Origin: Dolomitihabitans soli
Lineage (GTDB): Bacteria; Actinomycetota; Actinomycetes; Streptosporangiales; Streptosporangiaceae
Assembly: GCF_022213955.1 (NCBI RefSeq)
Contig: NZ_JAKNTW010000007.1
Location: forward strand, 372,001 to 436,000
Length of the DNA: 64,000 nt
Direction of reading: 5' to 3'
The notes under the pieces are model-generated. The model saw only the letters and a list, made by a program, of their open reading frames with translations, did no database searches and was not told where the DNA came from. Every line of letters starts with the position of its first letter. Positions within the stretch are counted from its first letter, which is position 1. Below, in pieces: positions 1-9,104 of this stretch. The position numbers and the translations under genes were made by a program.

Positions 1-205
1 GCCACCACGGCACGTCGAGCCCGAACAGGTTGGTGTAGTGCGCCCGCATGGCGTCGACCGAAGCCGGGTCGGCCACCTGGGCCCTGGCTACCAGGCCCTG
101 GATGGGGTCGCCGGGCATGAAGCGCGGGATCATCCAGTTGATCGTCACGGCCACGAAGAACGTCAGGGCGTAGATCAGCGCCTTCCTGCCGAAGTACTGT
201 CGCAA
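1..205 (-). CDS. ABC oligopeptide/oligosaccharide permease (DppB type), N-terminus only
   Basis: Cut by the window start; only about the first 68 codons are visible. The protein opens with a short basic stretch, then a hydrophobic segment (residues about 10-26), then IPRFMPGDP, the motif that follows the first membrane helix in DppB/OppB-type permeases. The start is a TTG at 205, chosen because AGGAGG stands 6 bases upstream and nothing better is in frame. It lies 70 bp downstream of the family-5 binding-protein gene on the same strand, with a perfect hairpin in between, so it is the first permease of that import system; the second permease and ATPases would be outside the window. The family call is firm. 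The substrate (peptide or oligosaccharide) is inferred from the LacI context to be a sugar. Confidence 0.85.
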   Translation of the reverse strand, partial: MRQYFGRKALIYALTFFVAVTINWMIPRFMPGDPIQGLVARAQVADPASVDAMRAHYTNLFGLDVPWW

Positions 206-235
206 GCGGATCCTCCTGTGAGGGCTGCGATCGAC

Positions 236-263
236 GCCCCCTCCCGGCGAGAAGGGAGGGGGC
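236..263 (-). terminator. Perfect GC hairpin between binding-protein and permease genes
   Basis: A 10-bp perfect stem (236-245 with 254-263) closes an 8-nt loop just after the binding-protein stop. There is no T-run on the minus-strand side. In ABC operons such intercistronic hairpins usually stabilise the binding-protein message and reduce read-through, giving more binding protein than permease. Function is inferred. Confidence 0.6.
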
Positions 264-275
264 TCGGACAGAGGA

Positions 276-2036
276 TCAGCCTCCGGCGACCGGCTGGAGT
301 TCGGTGAGGGTGTAGATGCCGCCGAGTTCGATCCAGTTACGCCACAGGGTCGGCGCGTTCTTCGGCGCGCCCGGCGCGGCGGACGGCCAGTTCTTCCAGA
401 CCGTCGAGGTGCTCTGGGCCCACAGGCCGTTGTACCAAAGCGGGATCACCGGCATGTCGTCGAGCTGGATCTGCTGCAGCTCGGAGGTGATCTTCGCCAT
501 GCCCTCGGCGTCGTCGGTCGGGCGGTTGTCGAGGTCGCGGACCAGGTCCCAGGCCTTCTTGTTCTCGTACCTGCCGAAGTTGGTGGTGTTCTGCTGCTTC
601 TGGATGGGCAGCCGGAAGATGTAGTCGTAGTACATCCAGGGCGTGTTGCTGAGCTGGCGCTCATTGTTCAGCAGCATGTCGAACTTGCCGGTGCCCCGGT
701 CGGCCACCAGCTTGGGATACTCGGGGAAGGCGGGCTCGACGTTGATCCCGGCCTTCTTCGCGCTGCCGCTGATGACCCGGATGGCCTCCATCCAGTCGGT
801 CCAGCCGTTCGGCACGATGAGTTCCAGCTGGATCTTGGAGCCGTCCTTGTTCTCCACGAACCCGTCGCCGTCGGCGTCCTTGTATCCCGCGTCGGCCAGC
901 AGCTTCTTGGCCTTGGCCTCGTCGTAGGAGAAGCCGCTCTTCGCGACCACGTCCTTGTCGATGTACTTGTCCCACTGGGGAAGCAGGCCGGTCGGGCTCG
1001 CCGGGAGCACCAGGTTGCCGTAGACCTTCTCCACGATCGTCTTCATGTCGATGGAGCTCGCCATCGCCTTGCGGAAGGCGGGGTCGTCCATCGGCTTCTT
1101 CTCGGTGTTGAGCACCAGCCAGGCCGTGTTGGCCGAGAGCATGTAGGGCGGTTCGGGGTAGTAGGTCTGCACCCCGAACTTGCCCTGGACCAGGTTGGCG
1201 ATGCCGGGCAGGAAGTTGTTGCTGAGGTCGAGGCCGTTCTGCAGCAGCAGGCCCAGCGCCACCTCGTTGCTGCCGTTGACGATGTCCACGATGTACTTGG
1301 GCTTGACGTCGAGGTTGAGCGCCTTGGTGGCCCACCAGCCGTCACGTTTGACCCAGGCCATGCGGTCCTGGTCGTGGCTCTGGTAGGCGTACGGGCCGGT
1401 GCCGACGGGCTTCTCGTTGACCCCGTCGAGCACCTCCTTCTCGTCGCGCCCCTCCCAGAGGTGCTTGGGCACGATCGCCCTGCTGTAGAGGTGGTTGGCC
1501 CACTGCTGGTAGTTGGGCTTGGTGAAGGTGAACTTCGCGGTGGTCGCGTCGACCGCCTCCGCGCTCTTCAGGAAGGTCCACAGCGGGTGGTAGGGGATCG
1601 TCTCCATCTTGCCGAGCTCGAAGGTGAAGACGACGTCCTCGGCGGTCAGCGGCTTGCCGTCGGACCAGGTGACGCCGGGCCGCAGCTTCAGGGTGTACTC
1701 GTTGTCGCCGGTCCAGCTGCCGCTCTCGGCGAGCCACGGGGTGAAGTCGCCCTTCTGCGGGTCGAACAGGAACAGGGTCTCGTAGACCAGGCCCTTGGTG
1801 CCGGTCGCGGAGTCCCATTCGCGGATCGGGTTCCAGTTGGCGGGCGGGCCGTACTGGGTGCCGCTGGTGTAGAGAGTCTGGTTACGGGGGAACGCGCCGT
1901 TCGCGGCGGGGGCCGGAGCGGCGGCGCTGCCTGTGGGCGGGGCGCTCGCGGCCGGTGCCGGGCCGCCACTCGTGCAACCCGCCACCGTCAGGGAGGCCGC
2001 GAAGCACATGATCAGAAACCGTGAGCGGTTTCGCAT
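276..2036 (-). CDS. ABC transporter solute-binding lipoprotein, family 5
   Basis: Extracytoplasmic substrate-binding protein of 586 aa, usual length for the SBP_bac_5 family that serves peptide and oligosaccharide importers. The N-terminus is a lipoprotein signal: basic MRNRSR, hydrophobic core, lipobox VAGC with the lipidated Cys at residue 21, then an Ala/Pro-rich linker. The body has family-5 features such as the early WNPIREWDS and a TAEDVVFTFE stretch. The ATG at 2036 is preceded by AAGGAG; an upstream in-frame start would place 51 non-signal residues before the lipoprotein signal and is rejected. It is divergent from the LacI gene and has a LacI-family palindrome in its leader, so a plant-derived oligosaccharide such as cellobiose is a more likely ligand than peptides (inference). 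Confidence 0.92.
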   Translation of the reverse strand: MRNRSRFLIMCFAASLTVAGCTSGGPAPAASAPPTGSAAAPAPAANGAFPRNQTLYTSGTQYGPPANWNPIREWDSATGTKGLVYETLFLFDPQKGDFTPWLAESGSWTGDNEYTLKLRPGVTWSDGKPLTAEDVVFTFELGKMETIPYHPLWTFLKSAEAVDATTAKFTFTKPNYQQWANHLYSRAIVPKHLWEGRDEKEVLDGVNEKPVGTGPYAYQSHDQDRMAWVKRDGWWATKALNLDVKPKYIVDIVNGSNEVALGLLLQNGLDLSNNFLPGIANLVQGKFGVQTYYPEPPYMLSANTAWLVLNTEKKPMDDPAFRKAMASSIDMKTIVEKVYGNLVLPASPTGLLPQWDKYIDKDVVAKSGFSYDEAKAKKLLADAGYKDADGDGFVENKDGSKIQLELIVPNGWTDWMEAIRVISGSAKKAGINVEPAFPEYPKLVADRGTGKFDMLLNNERQLSNTPWMYYDYIFRLPIQKQQNTTNFGRYENKKAWDLVRDLDNRPTDDAEGMAKITSELQQIQLDDMPVIPLWYNGLWAQSTSTVWKNWPSAAPGAPKNAPTLWRNWIELGGIYTLTELQPVAGG

Positions 2037-2159
2037 CGGAGTTCTCCTTCGTCCTCGCGGGGCTCTGCACCCTCGCTGAGGTCCAGCTCGAACATCTGGC
2101 AGGCCGTGCCCCCCGGAGGCTCCGGAGCACCGGAACTCGCAATCAACCTCGCTTCCCAA

Positions 2160-2173
2160 TGGGAGCGCTCCCA
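2160..2173. promoter_or_regulatory. LacI-family (CebR/CelR-type) operator
   Basis: A perfect 14-bp palindrome, TGGGAGCGCTCCCA. This is the published operator of the cellobiose regulators CebR (Streptomyces) and CelR (Thermobifida). It lies about 124 bp before the binding-protein start and downstream of the predicted promoter, a position that suits road-block repression. Confidence 0.85.
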
Positions 2174-2212
2174 ATCTTTCGGGATCCATTCCTGAACCGG
2201 GAAAGTACCGCG

Positions 2213-2242
2213 ACCGTAAATTCGACGTGTCATCAGTGTCAA
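2213..2242 (-). promoter_or_regulatory. Putative sigma-A promoter for the family-5 transporter
   Basis: On the minus strand TTGACA (2237-2242) is followed after 18 bp by TACGGT (2213-2218). Transcription would start near 2206 and cross the operator at 2160-2173 about 35-45 bases later. Confidence 0.55.
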
Positions 2243-2313
2243 TAGAGTTAGGAGGGGGTGTGATATCAATGAGACCTTGACTGGACCGATTCAGTCCTCA
2301 CGCTGCAAGGGAC

Positions 2314-3330
2314 ATGTTGAACAGACCGACGATCGCGGACATCGCCAAGCGCGCCGGCGTTTCCAAAGGGGCCGTCTCCTACGCGCTGAACGGCCAGCCG
2401 GGGGTCTCCGAAGCCACCCGGACCCGAATCCGGGCGATCGCCGAGGAGATCGGCTGGCGTCCCAACCGGGCGGCCCGCGCGCTCAACGGCGCCCGCGCCG
2501 ACGCCATCGGCCTCGCCCTGTGCCGACCGGCCAGGATCCTCGGCGTCGAACCGTTCTTCATGGAGCTGATCAGCGGCATCGAGTCCGAGCTGGCCGCCCG
2601 CTCCTCCGCGCTGATGCTCCAGGTCGTCACCGACCACGAGGCGGAGATGGCGGTCTACCACCGCTGGTGGGGCGAGGGGCGCATCGACGGGGCGATCATG
2701 GTCGATCTGCACGTCGCCGACCCCCGGGTGCCCGAGATCGAGGCCCTCGGCATGCCGGTGGTGGTCCTCGGGCACCCGTCGGCGTCGGGCTCGCTGGTGC
2801 CGGTGTGGTCCGAGGAGGGCGCCGCCGTACGGGAGACCGTGGAATACCTCGTGGCGCTCGGCCACCGGCGCATCGCGCGCGTCGCGGGGCTGCCCCGGCT
2901 CGCGCACACGGCGATCCGCGACCGCGCCTTCGCCGAGGTGTGCGTGGAGCTCGGCGTGACCGAGCACGTCACCGTGCACACCGACTACACCGGCGAAGAG
3001 GGCGCCAGGGCCACCCGGCGGCTGCTCAGCTCACCCCGGCGGCCGACCGCGATCGCCTACGACAACGACATAATGGCCGTCGCCGGGCTCTCCGTCGCCC
3101 AGGAGATGCGCCTCGGCGTGCCCACCGACCTGTCGGTCGTCGCCTGGGACGACTCGCCGCTGTCCCAGGTCGTCCGGCCCGCGCTCACCGCGCTGACCCG
3201 CGACATCCCCGCGTACGGCGCGCACGCCGCCCGGCGGCTGCTCGCACTGATCGCGGGCGAGGAGGTCACCGGGTTCGAGGACGAGGGGGCCCGGCTGGTC
3301 CCGCGCGGCAGCACCGCGCCCCCTGCCTGA
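2314..3330 (+). CDS. LacI-family transcriptional regulator
   Basis: A 338-aa DNA-binding repressor of normal LacI length. Residues about 5-50 form the helix-turn-helix and hinge helix (IADIAKRAGVSKGAVSYALNG, then the NRAARAL hinge). The rest is a periplasmic-binding-like sugar domain ending with the family's typical DDSPLSQVVRPALT region. It is divergent from the family-5 transporter and upstream of the family-1 transporter, and TGGGAGCGCTCCC-type operators lie on both sides, so it probably represses both and is released by an imported sugar. The ATG at 2314 has its AAGGGA only 1 base away; the next codon, TTG at 2317, has better spacing and could be the true start. Family certain; ligand inferred. 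Confidence 0.93.
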   Translation: MLNRPTIADIAKRAGVSKGAVSYALNGQPGVSEATRTRIRAIAEEIGWRPNRAARALNGARADAIGLALCRPARILGVEPFFMELISGIESELAARSSALMLQVVTDHEAEMAVYHRWWGEGRIDGAIMVDLHVADPRVPEIEALGMPVVVLGHPSASGSLVPVWSEEGAAVRETVEYLVALGHRRIARVAGLPRLAHTAIRDRAFAEVCVELGVTEHVTVHTDYTGEEGARATRRLLSSPRRPTAIAYDNDIMAVAGLSVAQEMRLGVPTDLSVVAWDDSPLSQVVRPALTALTRDIPAYGAHAARRLLALIAGEEVTGFEDEGARLVPRGSTAPPA

Positions 3331-3636
3331 GCGGCCGTCGGCGCACCGGGGATCAGGCAGGGCGGCAGGGACCCGCGCCGGCGGTGGGAGCGCTCCCGAA
3401 CGCGACGGAGCCGTCCGGCGTGTCGGCCTTGACAAGCTCACCGCACAGCGCCGGACGTCGAGCGTTACTGAACCGTTTCATTGAGATTAAGACAGCGATA
3501 GCCCAGCTCAACAGCAGTTCTCCGGGGCGCTGAACCTAAGGTCTCCACTTCGCGCTATGGAAACTTACCCGTTTAAGTGCTGAGATCTCCCTCACCGTGA
3601 CCTGACCTCACGGCCCCTGTCAGATCGGAGACCCGC
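3331..3636 (+). promoter_or_regulatory. Intergenic control region of the family-1 transporter
   Basis: 306 bp without a gene. It holds the second LacI-type operator (3385-3398), a TTGACA at 3429-3434 without a convincing -10 element at 17-18 bp, and an AT-richer stretch around 3465-3580 before the binding-protein start. I cannot fix the promoter by eye. Confidence 0.4.
3385..3398. promoter_or_regulatory. Second LacI-family operator, one mismatch
   Basis: TGGGAGCGCTCCCG: the same palindrome as at 2160-2173 with only the last base changed. It lies about 240 bp before the family-1 binding-protein start, just after the LacI gene. The shared site ties both transporters to one regulator. Confidence 0.75.
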
Positions 3637-4890
3637 ATGCGACGGACAATGGCAGTCTTCTGTGCAGGCGTGCTCACCCTCGGTACGGGCTGCGCCACCG
3701 GCGGCCAGACCGAGACGAAGCAGGCCGACACCAGCGCCCCCGCGACCATCAGCTTCTGGTCGACCGGCGGCGACGACGAGACGGCGATCTTCCAGAAGGC
3801 GGCCGACCTCTACAAGCAGTCGCACCCGAACGTCACCGTCAAGGTGCAGACGCTCGCCTGGGACGACGCCTACGCCAAGCTCCTGGCGGCGGCCACCAGC
3901 CGCAGCGGCCCCGACGTCATCTCCGGCGGGATGACCTGGACCATCCAGTTCGGCATCCGCGGCGCCATGGTCGACCTGCGCAAGCACGGCATCGACACGC
4001 TCAAGGCCCAGGCCCTGCCCGCGCAGTGGGAGTCGGCGATCGCCCCCGACGGCACCGTGTACGGCGTGCCGCTCGACATGTCCACGCACGCCCTCTATTA
4101 CCGCACCGACCTGTTCGAGAAGGCCGGCATCAAGTCCCCGCCGACCACCTGGGAGGAGCTGACCGGCACCATCGAGGCGCTCAAGAAGGCGGGCGTGAAG
4201 AAGGCGTTCAGCCAGGACTGGGGCAACCTCGACTGGATCGGCTACTTCAACTACCTGTACCAGGCCGGCGGCAGCTTCTACACCGACGACTGCAAGCCGT
4301 CGCTGGACACCCCGCAGGCGGAGCAGGCCCTGAAGTTCTGGGTGGACCTCTACCGCCAGCACGGCGCGCCCACCGCGACCGTCGAGGGGGGCGACGCGCT
4401 CGACACCGGCACCGCGATGGTCTCCGCGGGCAGCTGGATCGCCAAGGGCCTGGACATCGACCGACCCAAGCTGAAGGACAAGTGGGCGATGGTCCCGCTC
4501 CCCGCGGGCCCGGCGGGAGCGAAGACCTTCGTCGGCGGCCGCGCGATCGGCGTCACCGCGTTCAGCAAGTACGTGGCCCAGTCGGCGGAGTTCGTCAAGT
4601 TCCTCTACACCGACCAGGCCGTCCAGGTGATGGTGAAGGAGGCCTCGGGCCGCAACCTGCCGTTCATCTCGGCGCGCGCCGACAAGATCGGCCAGTCGAC
4701 CTTCACGCCCGAGCAGTCCGCCGTGTTCGAGGCGTCGATCAGGTCGGGCGTCGCGGCGCCCGGCTGCCCCGGCTGGGACGAGAGCGCCCCCGACGTCAGC
4801 AAGCAGCTGCAGTCGGTGATTCTCGGCAAGGCGGACGCGAAGACCGCGCTGACCGAGGCCGCCAAGATCATGGAGAAGAACGCGGGCTGA
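3637..4890 (+). CDS. ABC sugar-binding lipoprotein, family 1
   Basis: A 417-aa extracytoplasmic sugar-binding protein of the SBP_bac_1 (CebE/MalE/UgpB-like) family. The lipoprotein signal ends in LGTGC with the lipidated Cys at residue 19. The mature part begins [11 protein letters not shown], then [14 protein letters not shown], the classic opening of carbohydrate-binding proteins. GGAGA stands 6 bases before the ATG. Two permease genes of the matching CUT1 type follow, and no ATPase gene is present, as is usual in actinobacteria where one shared MsiK-type ATPase powers many sugar importers. With the LacI operators upstream this resembles cebEFG; no beta-glucosidase is visible here, so cellobiose remains inference. 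Confidence 0.93.
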   Translation: MRRTMAVFCAGVLTLGTGCATGGQTETKQADTSAPATISFWSTGGDDETAIFQKAADLYKQSHPNVTVKVQTLAWDDAYAKLLAAATSRSGPDVISGGMTWTIQFGIRGAMVDLRKHGIDTLKAQALPAQWESAIAPDGTVYGVPLDMSTHALYYRTDLFEKAGIKSPPTTWEELTGTIEALKKAGVKKAFSQDWGNLDWIGYFNYLYQAGGSFYTDDCKPSLDTPQAEQALKFWVDLYRQHGAPTATVEGGDALDTGTAMVSAGSWIAKGLDIDRPKLKDKWAMVPLPAGPAGAKTFVGGRAIGVTAFSKYVAQSAEFVKFLYTDQAVQVMVKEASGRNLPFISARADKIGQSTFTPEQSAVFEASIRSGVAAPGCPGWDESAPDVSKQLQSVILGKADAKTALTEAAKIMEKNAG

Positions 4891-4949
4891 CGGATCAGGG
4901 CGGGCGGGCCCGGCGGCCCGCCCGCCGCCTGGCGCGAAGGAGACACACC

Positions 4950-5867
4950 GTGGGAACCCATACCGCCCAGCCCCAGCGTGCGAGACTGCGACGCTACGCC
5001 ACCTCCTACGCCATGCTGCTGCCCTTCCTGGCACTGTTCCTGGCGTTCCTGGTCTGGCCGCTGGCCAACTCGCTCTTCCTCAGTTTCACCGACTTCGACG
5101 GGATCACCCCGGCGCGGCTCACCGGCCTGGAGAACTTCGGCAACCTGCTCTTCGAGGACGACCGGTTCCGGCACGCCCTCGGCAACACCTTCATCTACGT
5201 GCTCGCCTCGGTCGTCATCGGCACCCTGCTCTCCCTGGGGCTCGCGCTGGCGTTCAGCGGTTCGAGCTGGCCGCACCGGATCATGCGCACGATCTTCTTC
5301 CTGCCCTCGGTGACCTCGTCGATCGCGCTCATGCTGATGTGGAAGTGGATCTTCTTCCCGAGCGACGTCGGCCTGGCCAACACCGTGGTCGGCTGGCTCG
5401 GGGGAAGCACCGTGCAGTGGCTGGCCACCCCGTCGCTGACCATCCCCATCCTGGTGCTCATGTCCGTGTGGGGCGGCATGGGATACGGCATGGTCCTCTA
5501 CGTCGCCGGGCTCAACACCATTCCCGGCGAGTACTACGAGGCGGCCCGCATCGACGGGGCCACCGCCTGGCAGCAGTTCCGTTCGATCACCCTGCCGCTG
5601 CTCCGCCCGGTGACCACCTATGTCGTGGTCACGGGCCTGATCGGCGCGTTCCAGATCTTCGAGGCGGTCTACATCGTCTTCCGCGGCACCAACAGCGTGG
5701 GCGGCGTGCTCGACTCCGGCCTCATGATCGTTCCCTATCTCTACGACCAGGGGTTCACGCACTTCCAGCTCGGCTACGCCTCCGCGATCGCCTGGGTGCT
5801 CTTCGCGATCATCTTTGTGATCAGCATGATCAATCTTCGTCTCGGCCGCGCCATGAAGGAGCTGTGA
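4950..5867 (+). CDS. ABC sugar permease, MalF/CebF type
   Basis: A 305-aa membrane permease of the carbohydrate CUT1 class. Six hydrophobic segments are visible, the first at residues about 17-45. The EAA loop that contacts the ATPase reads [16 protein letters not shown] around residue 195. The start is a GTG at 4950 with GAAGGAG 7 bases upstream; the in-frame region upstream of it lies inside the binding-protein gene and is not coding in this frame. It follows the binding-protein gene by 59 bp and overlaps the next permease by one base (TGATG), so the two permeases are translationally coupled and form the heterodimeric channel. Confidence 0.93.
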   Translation: MGTHTAQPQRARLRRYATSYAMLLPFLALFLAFLVWPLANSLFLSFTDFDGITPARLTGLENFGNLLFEDDRFRHALGNTFIYVLASVVIGTLLSLGLALAFSGSSWPHRIMRTIFFLPSVTSSIALMLMWKWIFFPSDVGLANTVVGWLGGSTVQWLATPSLTIPILVLMSVWGGMGYGMVLYVAGLNTIPGEYYEAARIDGATAWQQFRSITLPLLRPVTTYVVVTGLIGAFQIFEAVYIVFRGTNSVGGVLDSGLMIVPYLYDQGFTHFQLGYASAIAWVLFAIIFVISMINLRLGRAMKEL

Positions 5868-6820
5868 TGACCACCGCCCCGGCCCCGACCCGCCCTCGTG
5901 CGAGCTTCGACGCAGGAGAGCCGGAGCGGGACGAGCGCCGCCGGAAGCGGCGCGGCCACCTGCTCCGCCTGCCGTTCTACCTGCTCGCGCTGACCATGAT
6001 CGCCCCGTTCTACTGGATGCTGATCAGCGTCTTCAAGACGCCCACGGAGCTGAACCGGCACCCGCCGTCCTTCGTGCCCGGCAGTCCGACCCTGAACAAC
6101 TTCTACGACCCCGACTGGTCGGCCACCCAGATCAACCCCGGCCACCTGCAGGGCGTCTTCCAGCGGTTCCAGGTCGACTTCGGCTTCGGCCGCTTCATGT
6201 TCAACAGCCTGATCATCACGATCGCCATCACCGTGGGCTCGCTGCTCATCGCGTCACTGGCCGCCTACGTGATCGCCAAGCACGAGATCAAGGGCCGCCG
6301 GGTGATCTTCATCATGATCATCGCCTCGATGATGATCCCCTGGCAGACCACCCTGATCCCCAACTACGTGATCATGCGGAACCTCGGCTGGCTCGACTCC
6401 TACGCGGGCTACATCGTCCCGGCGCTCGCCAAGGCGTTCGTGTTGTTCTTCCTGGTGCAGTTCCTGCAGTCGATCCCGAACGAGCTCATCCAGGCGGCGC
6501 GGGTGGACGGCGCCGGGGAGTGGCGGATCTGGTGGCAGATCGTGCTGCCCCTGCTCCGGCCCGCCCTCGCCGCCATGTCGATCTTCATCGTGCTCGCCGA
6601 GTGGAACAACTTCCTCTGGCCGTTGATCATCGTGCAGAGCGACGAGATGGCCAACGTCCCGGTGGCCCTGGCCCGTCTCAGCTCCTATTTCGGCGGCGCC
6701 CAGCACTACGGCACCATCATGGCCGCCGGATTCCTCGCCTCGCTGCCCACGGTGATCTTCTTCCTGGTGTTCCAGCGCTACTTCACCCGGGGCATCGTCC
6801 TCAGCGGCGTCAAGGGCTGA
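5867..6820 (+). CDS. ABC sugar permease, MalG/CebG type
   Basis: A 317-aa partner permease. A charged N-terminal tail ([12 protein letters not shown]) precedes the first membrane helix at residues about 37-55. The EAA loop appears as [17 protein letters not shown] near residue 210, and the end [16 protein letters not shown] is typical of MalG-type proteins. It contains an unusually long hydrophilic stretch between helices 1 and 2 (about residues 62-108, rich in Asn/Asp/Gln), longer than the usual MalG loop; this is seen in some actinobacterial homologues. It is the last gene of the operon, closed by a strong hairpin 14 bases after the stop. Confidence 0.93.
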   Translation: MTTAPAPTRPRASFDAGEPERDERRRKRRGHLLRLPFYLLALTMIAPFYWMLISVFKTPTELNRHPPSFVPGSPTLNNFYDPDWSATQINPGHLQGVFQRFQVDFGFGRFMFNSLIITIAITVGSLLIASLAAYVIAKHEIKGRRVIFIMIIASMMIPWQTTLIPNYVIMRNLGWLDSYAGYIVPALAKAFVLFFLVQFLQSIPNELIQAARVDGAGEWRIWWQIVLPLLRPALAAMSIFIVLAEWNNFLWPLIIVQSDEMANVPVALARLSSYFGGAQHYGTIMAAGFLASLPTVIFFLVFQRYFTRGIVLSGVKG

Positions 6821-6834
6821 CCCCGGGAACGACG

Positions 6835-6869
6835 AAGGGCGGGAACGGCGTCAAGCCGTCCCCGCCCTT
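6835..6869. terminator. Strong hairpin terminator between convergent genes
   Basis: Arms 6835-6849 and 6855-6869 pair over 15 positions with one mismatch around a 5-nt loop. It lies between the end of the sugar permease and the end of the helicase gene, so it can stop transcription from both sides. Confidence 0.8.
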
Positions 6870-6921
6870 CAGTCGACCTTCTTCAGCCGACCTTCTTCAG
6901 TCGAGCAGAGTCCCGTGCCGG

Positions 6922-8691
6922 TCAGCTGCCGTAGCGGTGTCCGCCGGAACGGTTGTCCTGGAAGGAACCGCCGCGGTCCGACCGGAAGTCGGAGCGGAAG
7001 CCCTCACGGCGGTCACCGGAGGTCGCGCCGCCACGGTCGGTGCTCTCGGCACGGGCGCCCTCACGGCGCTCGCCCCGGTAGCCGTCGCGCGACCCGCGGA
7101 ACCCGCCGGTCGAGCCAGCCTCGCGCGGCGCGCGCACGCCGCCCGCCGCCCCCTCGCGGGGGCCGCGGTATCCGCCGCCGGCAGCGCCATCGCGAGCCGG
7201 CGCTCCCCTGCGCTCGGGCCGGTCGGTGCGGAACGGCCGCGCGTCACCGCGGTTGTCGTCCGTGCGGTACGGCGCGCGGGTGTCGGAGCGGGTGCCCGCC
7301 TCCCCGGCCGGAGCCCGGTCGGCGAAGCGCCCACGGTTGTCGGAGCCGGCGGAGCCGTACCCCTGACGGTCGCGGAAGCGGCGCGGGCGGCGGTCGGAGT
7401 GGCCGCCACCGCCGTCACGACGCTGACGGCGGGCGCTCACCGGCGCGGCGGGCTCCCAGACCGGGATCTCCTCGCCGCTCGGCTGCTTGGCGCCGACGAC
7501 CTCTTCGAGCCTCGGGTGCCCGGGGGTCACCCTGAGCCTGAACGGCTTGATGCCCGCCTGGCGGGTCAGCTGGTCGGTCGAGCGGCGCTCGTTCGGCAGC
7601 ACCAGGGTCATGACGGTGCCACGCTCACCGGCGCGGGCCGTACGGCCGCCACGGTGCAGGTAGCTCTTGGAGTCCTGCGGCGGGTCGACGTGCAGCACCA
7701 GGCTCACGTCGTCGACGTGGATGCCGCGGGCCGCGACGTCCGTGCAGACCAGCACCATGATCGTGCCCTCGCGGAACTCCGCCAGGATCCGGGTGCGCTG
7801 GTTCTGCCGCTTGCCGCCGTGCAGGCCGCCGGCCTTCACGCCCACCCGGGCGAGCTGCTTGACGAGCCGGTCCACGCCGTGCTGGGTGCGCACGAACAGG
7901 ATGGACCTGCCCTCTCGGTTGGCGATCTCGGCGGTGATCGGGAACTTGTCGTCGCGGGTCACCTGGAGCACGTGGTGCTCCATGGTGTCCACCGGCGAGG
8001 TCGCCGGCGCGATCGAGTGCGTCACCGGGTTGTGCAGGAAGCGCCTGACCAGCTTGTCGACGTCGCCGTCGAGGGTGGCGGAGAACAGCAGGCGCTGGCC
8101 GTCCGCGGGGGTCTGGTCGAGCAGCGCGGTGACGACGGGGAAGAAGCCGAGGTCGCACATGTGGTCGGCCTCGTCGAGCACGGTCACCTGGACCTCTTCG
8201 AGCGAGCACTCGCCCTGCTGGACGAGGTCGGTGAGGCGGCCGGGGGTGGCGACGACGACTTCGACGCCGCGCCGCAGCGCCTCGATCTGCTTGCCCATGG
8301 ACATTCCGCCGACGACGGTCTTCATGCGCAGCGACAGGCCGCGGCCCAGCGGCTCAAGGGCGTCGTGCACCTGCAGGGCGAGCTCGCGGGTCGGCACCAG
8401 GATGACGGCCAGCGGGCGGCCGGGCCGGGCCTTGACGCCGGAGATGCGCGTCATGGCCGGGAGGCCGAACGCGAGGGTCTTGCCGGAGCCCGTCTGGCCA
8501 CGGCCGAGCACGTCGTTTCCGGCGAGAATGTCGGGAATGGTAGCCCGCTGAATTTCAAAGGGGGCAGTGATGCCCTGCCTCACGAGAGCCGACACCAGCG
8601 GCCTGGGGAGGCCGAGCAGGGCGAACTCCGACGGAGCGGGGGTCACCTGGGCGTCAGTGGTTTCGGGCAGGGCAGCGTCGAGCATGGTCAC
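6922..8691 (-). CDS. DEAD-box ATP-dependent RNA helicase with RG/RD-rich tail
   Basis: A 589-aa RNA helicase that unwinds RNA in ribosome assembly, decay or cold adaptation. All core motifs are visible: Q motif with ITAPFEIQ (41-48), Walker A GQTGSGKT (65-72), PTRELA (100-105), TPGR (149-152), DEAD (173-176), SAT (204-206), and HRGGRTARAG (346-355). After about residue 425 comes a 160-residue low-complexity tail rich in Arg, Gly, Asp and Ser (many GYRG/RGG-like repeats), typical of actinobacterial RhlE/CsdA-like helicases that bind RNA non-specifically. The start is GTG 8691 or ATG 8685; GGAAAGG at 8703-8709 favours the GTG. Transcribed alone, from a long leader. Confidence 0.95.
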   Translation of the reverse strand: MTMLDAALPETTDAQVTPAPSEFALLGLPRPLVSALVRQGITAPFEIQRATIPDILAGNDVLGRGQTGSGKTLAFGLPAMTRISGVKARPGRPLAVILVPTRELALQVHDALEPLGRGLSLRMKTVVGGMSMGKQIEALRRGVEVVVATPGRLTDLVQQGECSLEEVQVTVLDEADHMCDLGFFPVVTALLDQTPADGQRLLFSATLDGDVDKLVRRFLHNPVTHSIAPATSPVDTMEHHVLQVTRDDKFPITAEIANREGRSILFVRTQHGVDRLVKQLARVGVKAGGLHGGKRQNQRTRILAEFREGTIMVLVCTDVAARGIHVDDVSLVLHVDPPQDSKSYLHRGGRTARAGERGTVMTLVLPNERRSTDQLTRQAGIKPFRLRVTPGHPRLEEVVGAKQPSGEEIPVWEPAAPVSARRQRRDGGGGHSDRRPRRFRDRQGYGSAGSDNRGRFADRAPAGEAGTRSDTRAPYRTDDNRGDARPFRTDRPERRGAPARDGAAGGGYRGPREGAAGGVRAPREAGSTGGFRGSRDGYRGERREGARAESTDRGGATSGDRREGFRSDFRSDRGGSFQDNRSGGHRYGS

Positions 8692-9104
8692 GAAGTTTCG
8701 TGCCTTTCCGTAGAAGTACGCGGCACGTCACTTCTGCGAAAGGACGAGCCTGGAACGCGCGGTCGTATGGACCGCGCCCGATCGGGCACCCTTGGGTGCC
8801 GGGTGCTGTGCGATGCATGTCGAGCAGCGACATTCAGGCACCGCACAGGGCGGGCGACGCCAGTCTACCCGCTCAGAGTCAGACCACGATCAAACATACC
8901 CGACCTTCGCAGCGCCGGGCTACACGAACGCATCAACGGCCCTCTTGGGAGCCACAAGTAGGTATAACCATCCCACTACCCACTTTGTTCCCAGCTCTCC
9001 AAAATTTCTTCGAGCCGGGACACTTCGCCACCGTAGACGCCCGCCGCGGGGACGCCCTCAAGTGCCGCACGCACACGTAGGCGGCGGCACTCTCCGGAAG
9101 CCGG
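8692..9104 (-). promoter_or_regulatory. Long structured 5' leader and promoter region of the helicase gene
   Basis: 413 bp with no credible gene. Hairpins lie next to the helicase start: a 14-bp inverted repeat overlapping the start codon (8689-8702), a stem of about 9 bp with a 12-nt loop (8709-8717/8730-8738), an 8-bp stem (8757-8764/8770-8777) and a 7-bp stem with a 2-nt loop (8785-8791/8794-8800). If transcription starts near 8955 the leader is about 260 nt. Long structured leaders are common in cold-inducible or self-regulated helicase genes; function here is inferred. Confidence 0.5.
8966..8991 (-). promoter_or_regulatory. Putative sigma-R/SigH-like promoter of the helicase
   Basis: On the minus strand GGAAC (8987-8991, in the context GGGAAC) is followed after exactly 18 bp by GTT (8966-8968). 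This fits the GGAAT-N18-GTT form of thiol-stress sigma factors, with C in place of the last T. A TATACC element overlaps, so an ordinary promoter is possible too. Confidence 0.4.

Noticed and set aside
2037-2189. Longer start for the family-5 binding protein
   Set aside because: It would put 51 residues before a clear lipoprotein signal and run through the leader and operator; AAGGAG marks the ATG at 2036.
3429-3457. TTGACA as a -35 element
   Set aside because: No TANNNT-like element at 16-19 bp.
4605-5762. Long open frame antisense to the sugar permease genes
   Set aside because: Low-complexity Gly/Arg/Glu protein with no domain, typical mirror of high-GC coding sequence. The same holds for many others, for example 28260-31022 minus and 10-14 kb plus.
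6870-6906. Short repeated TCGACCTTCTTCAG sequence after the terminator
   Set aside because: Two short copies only; probably slippage, no function suggested.
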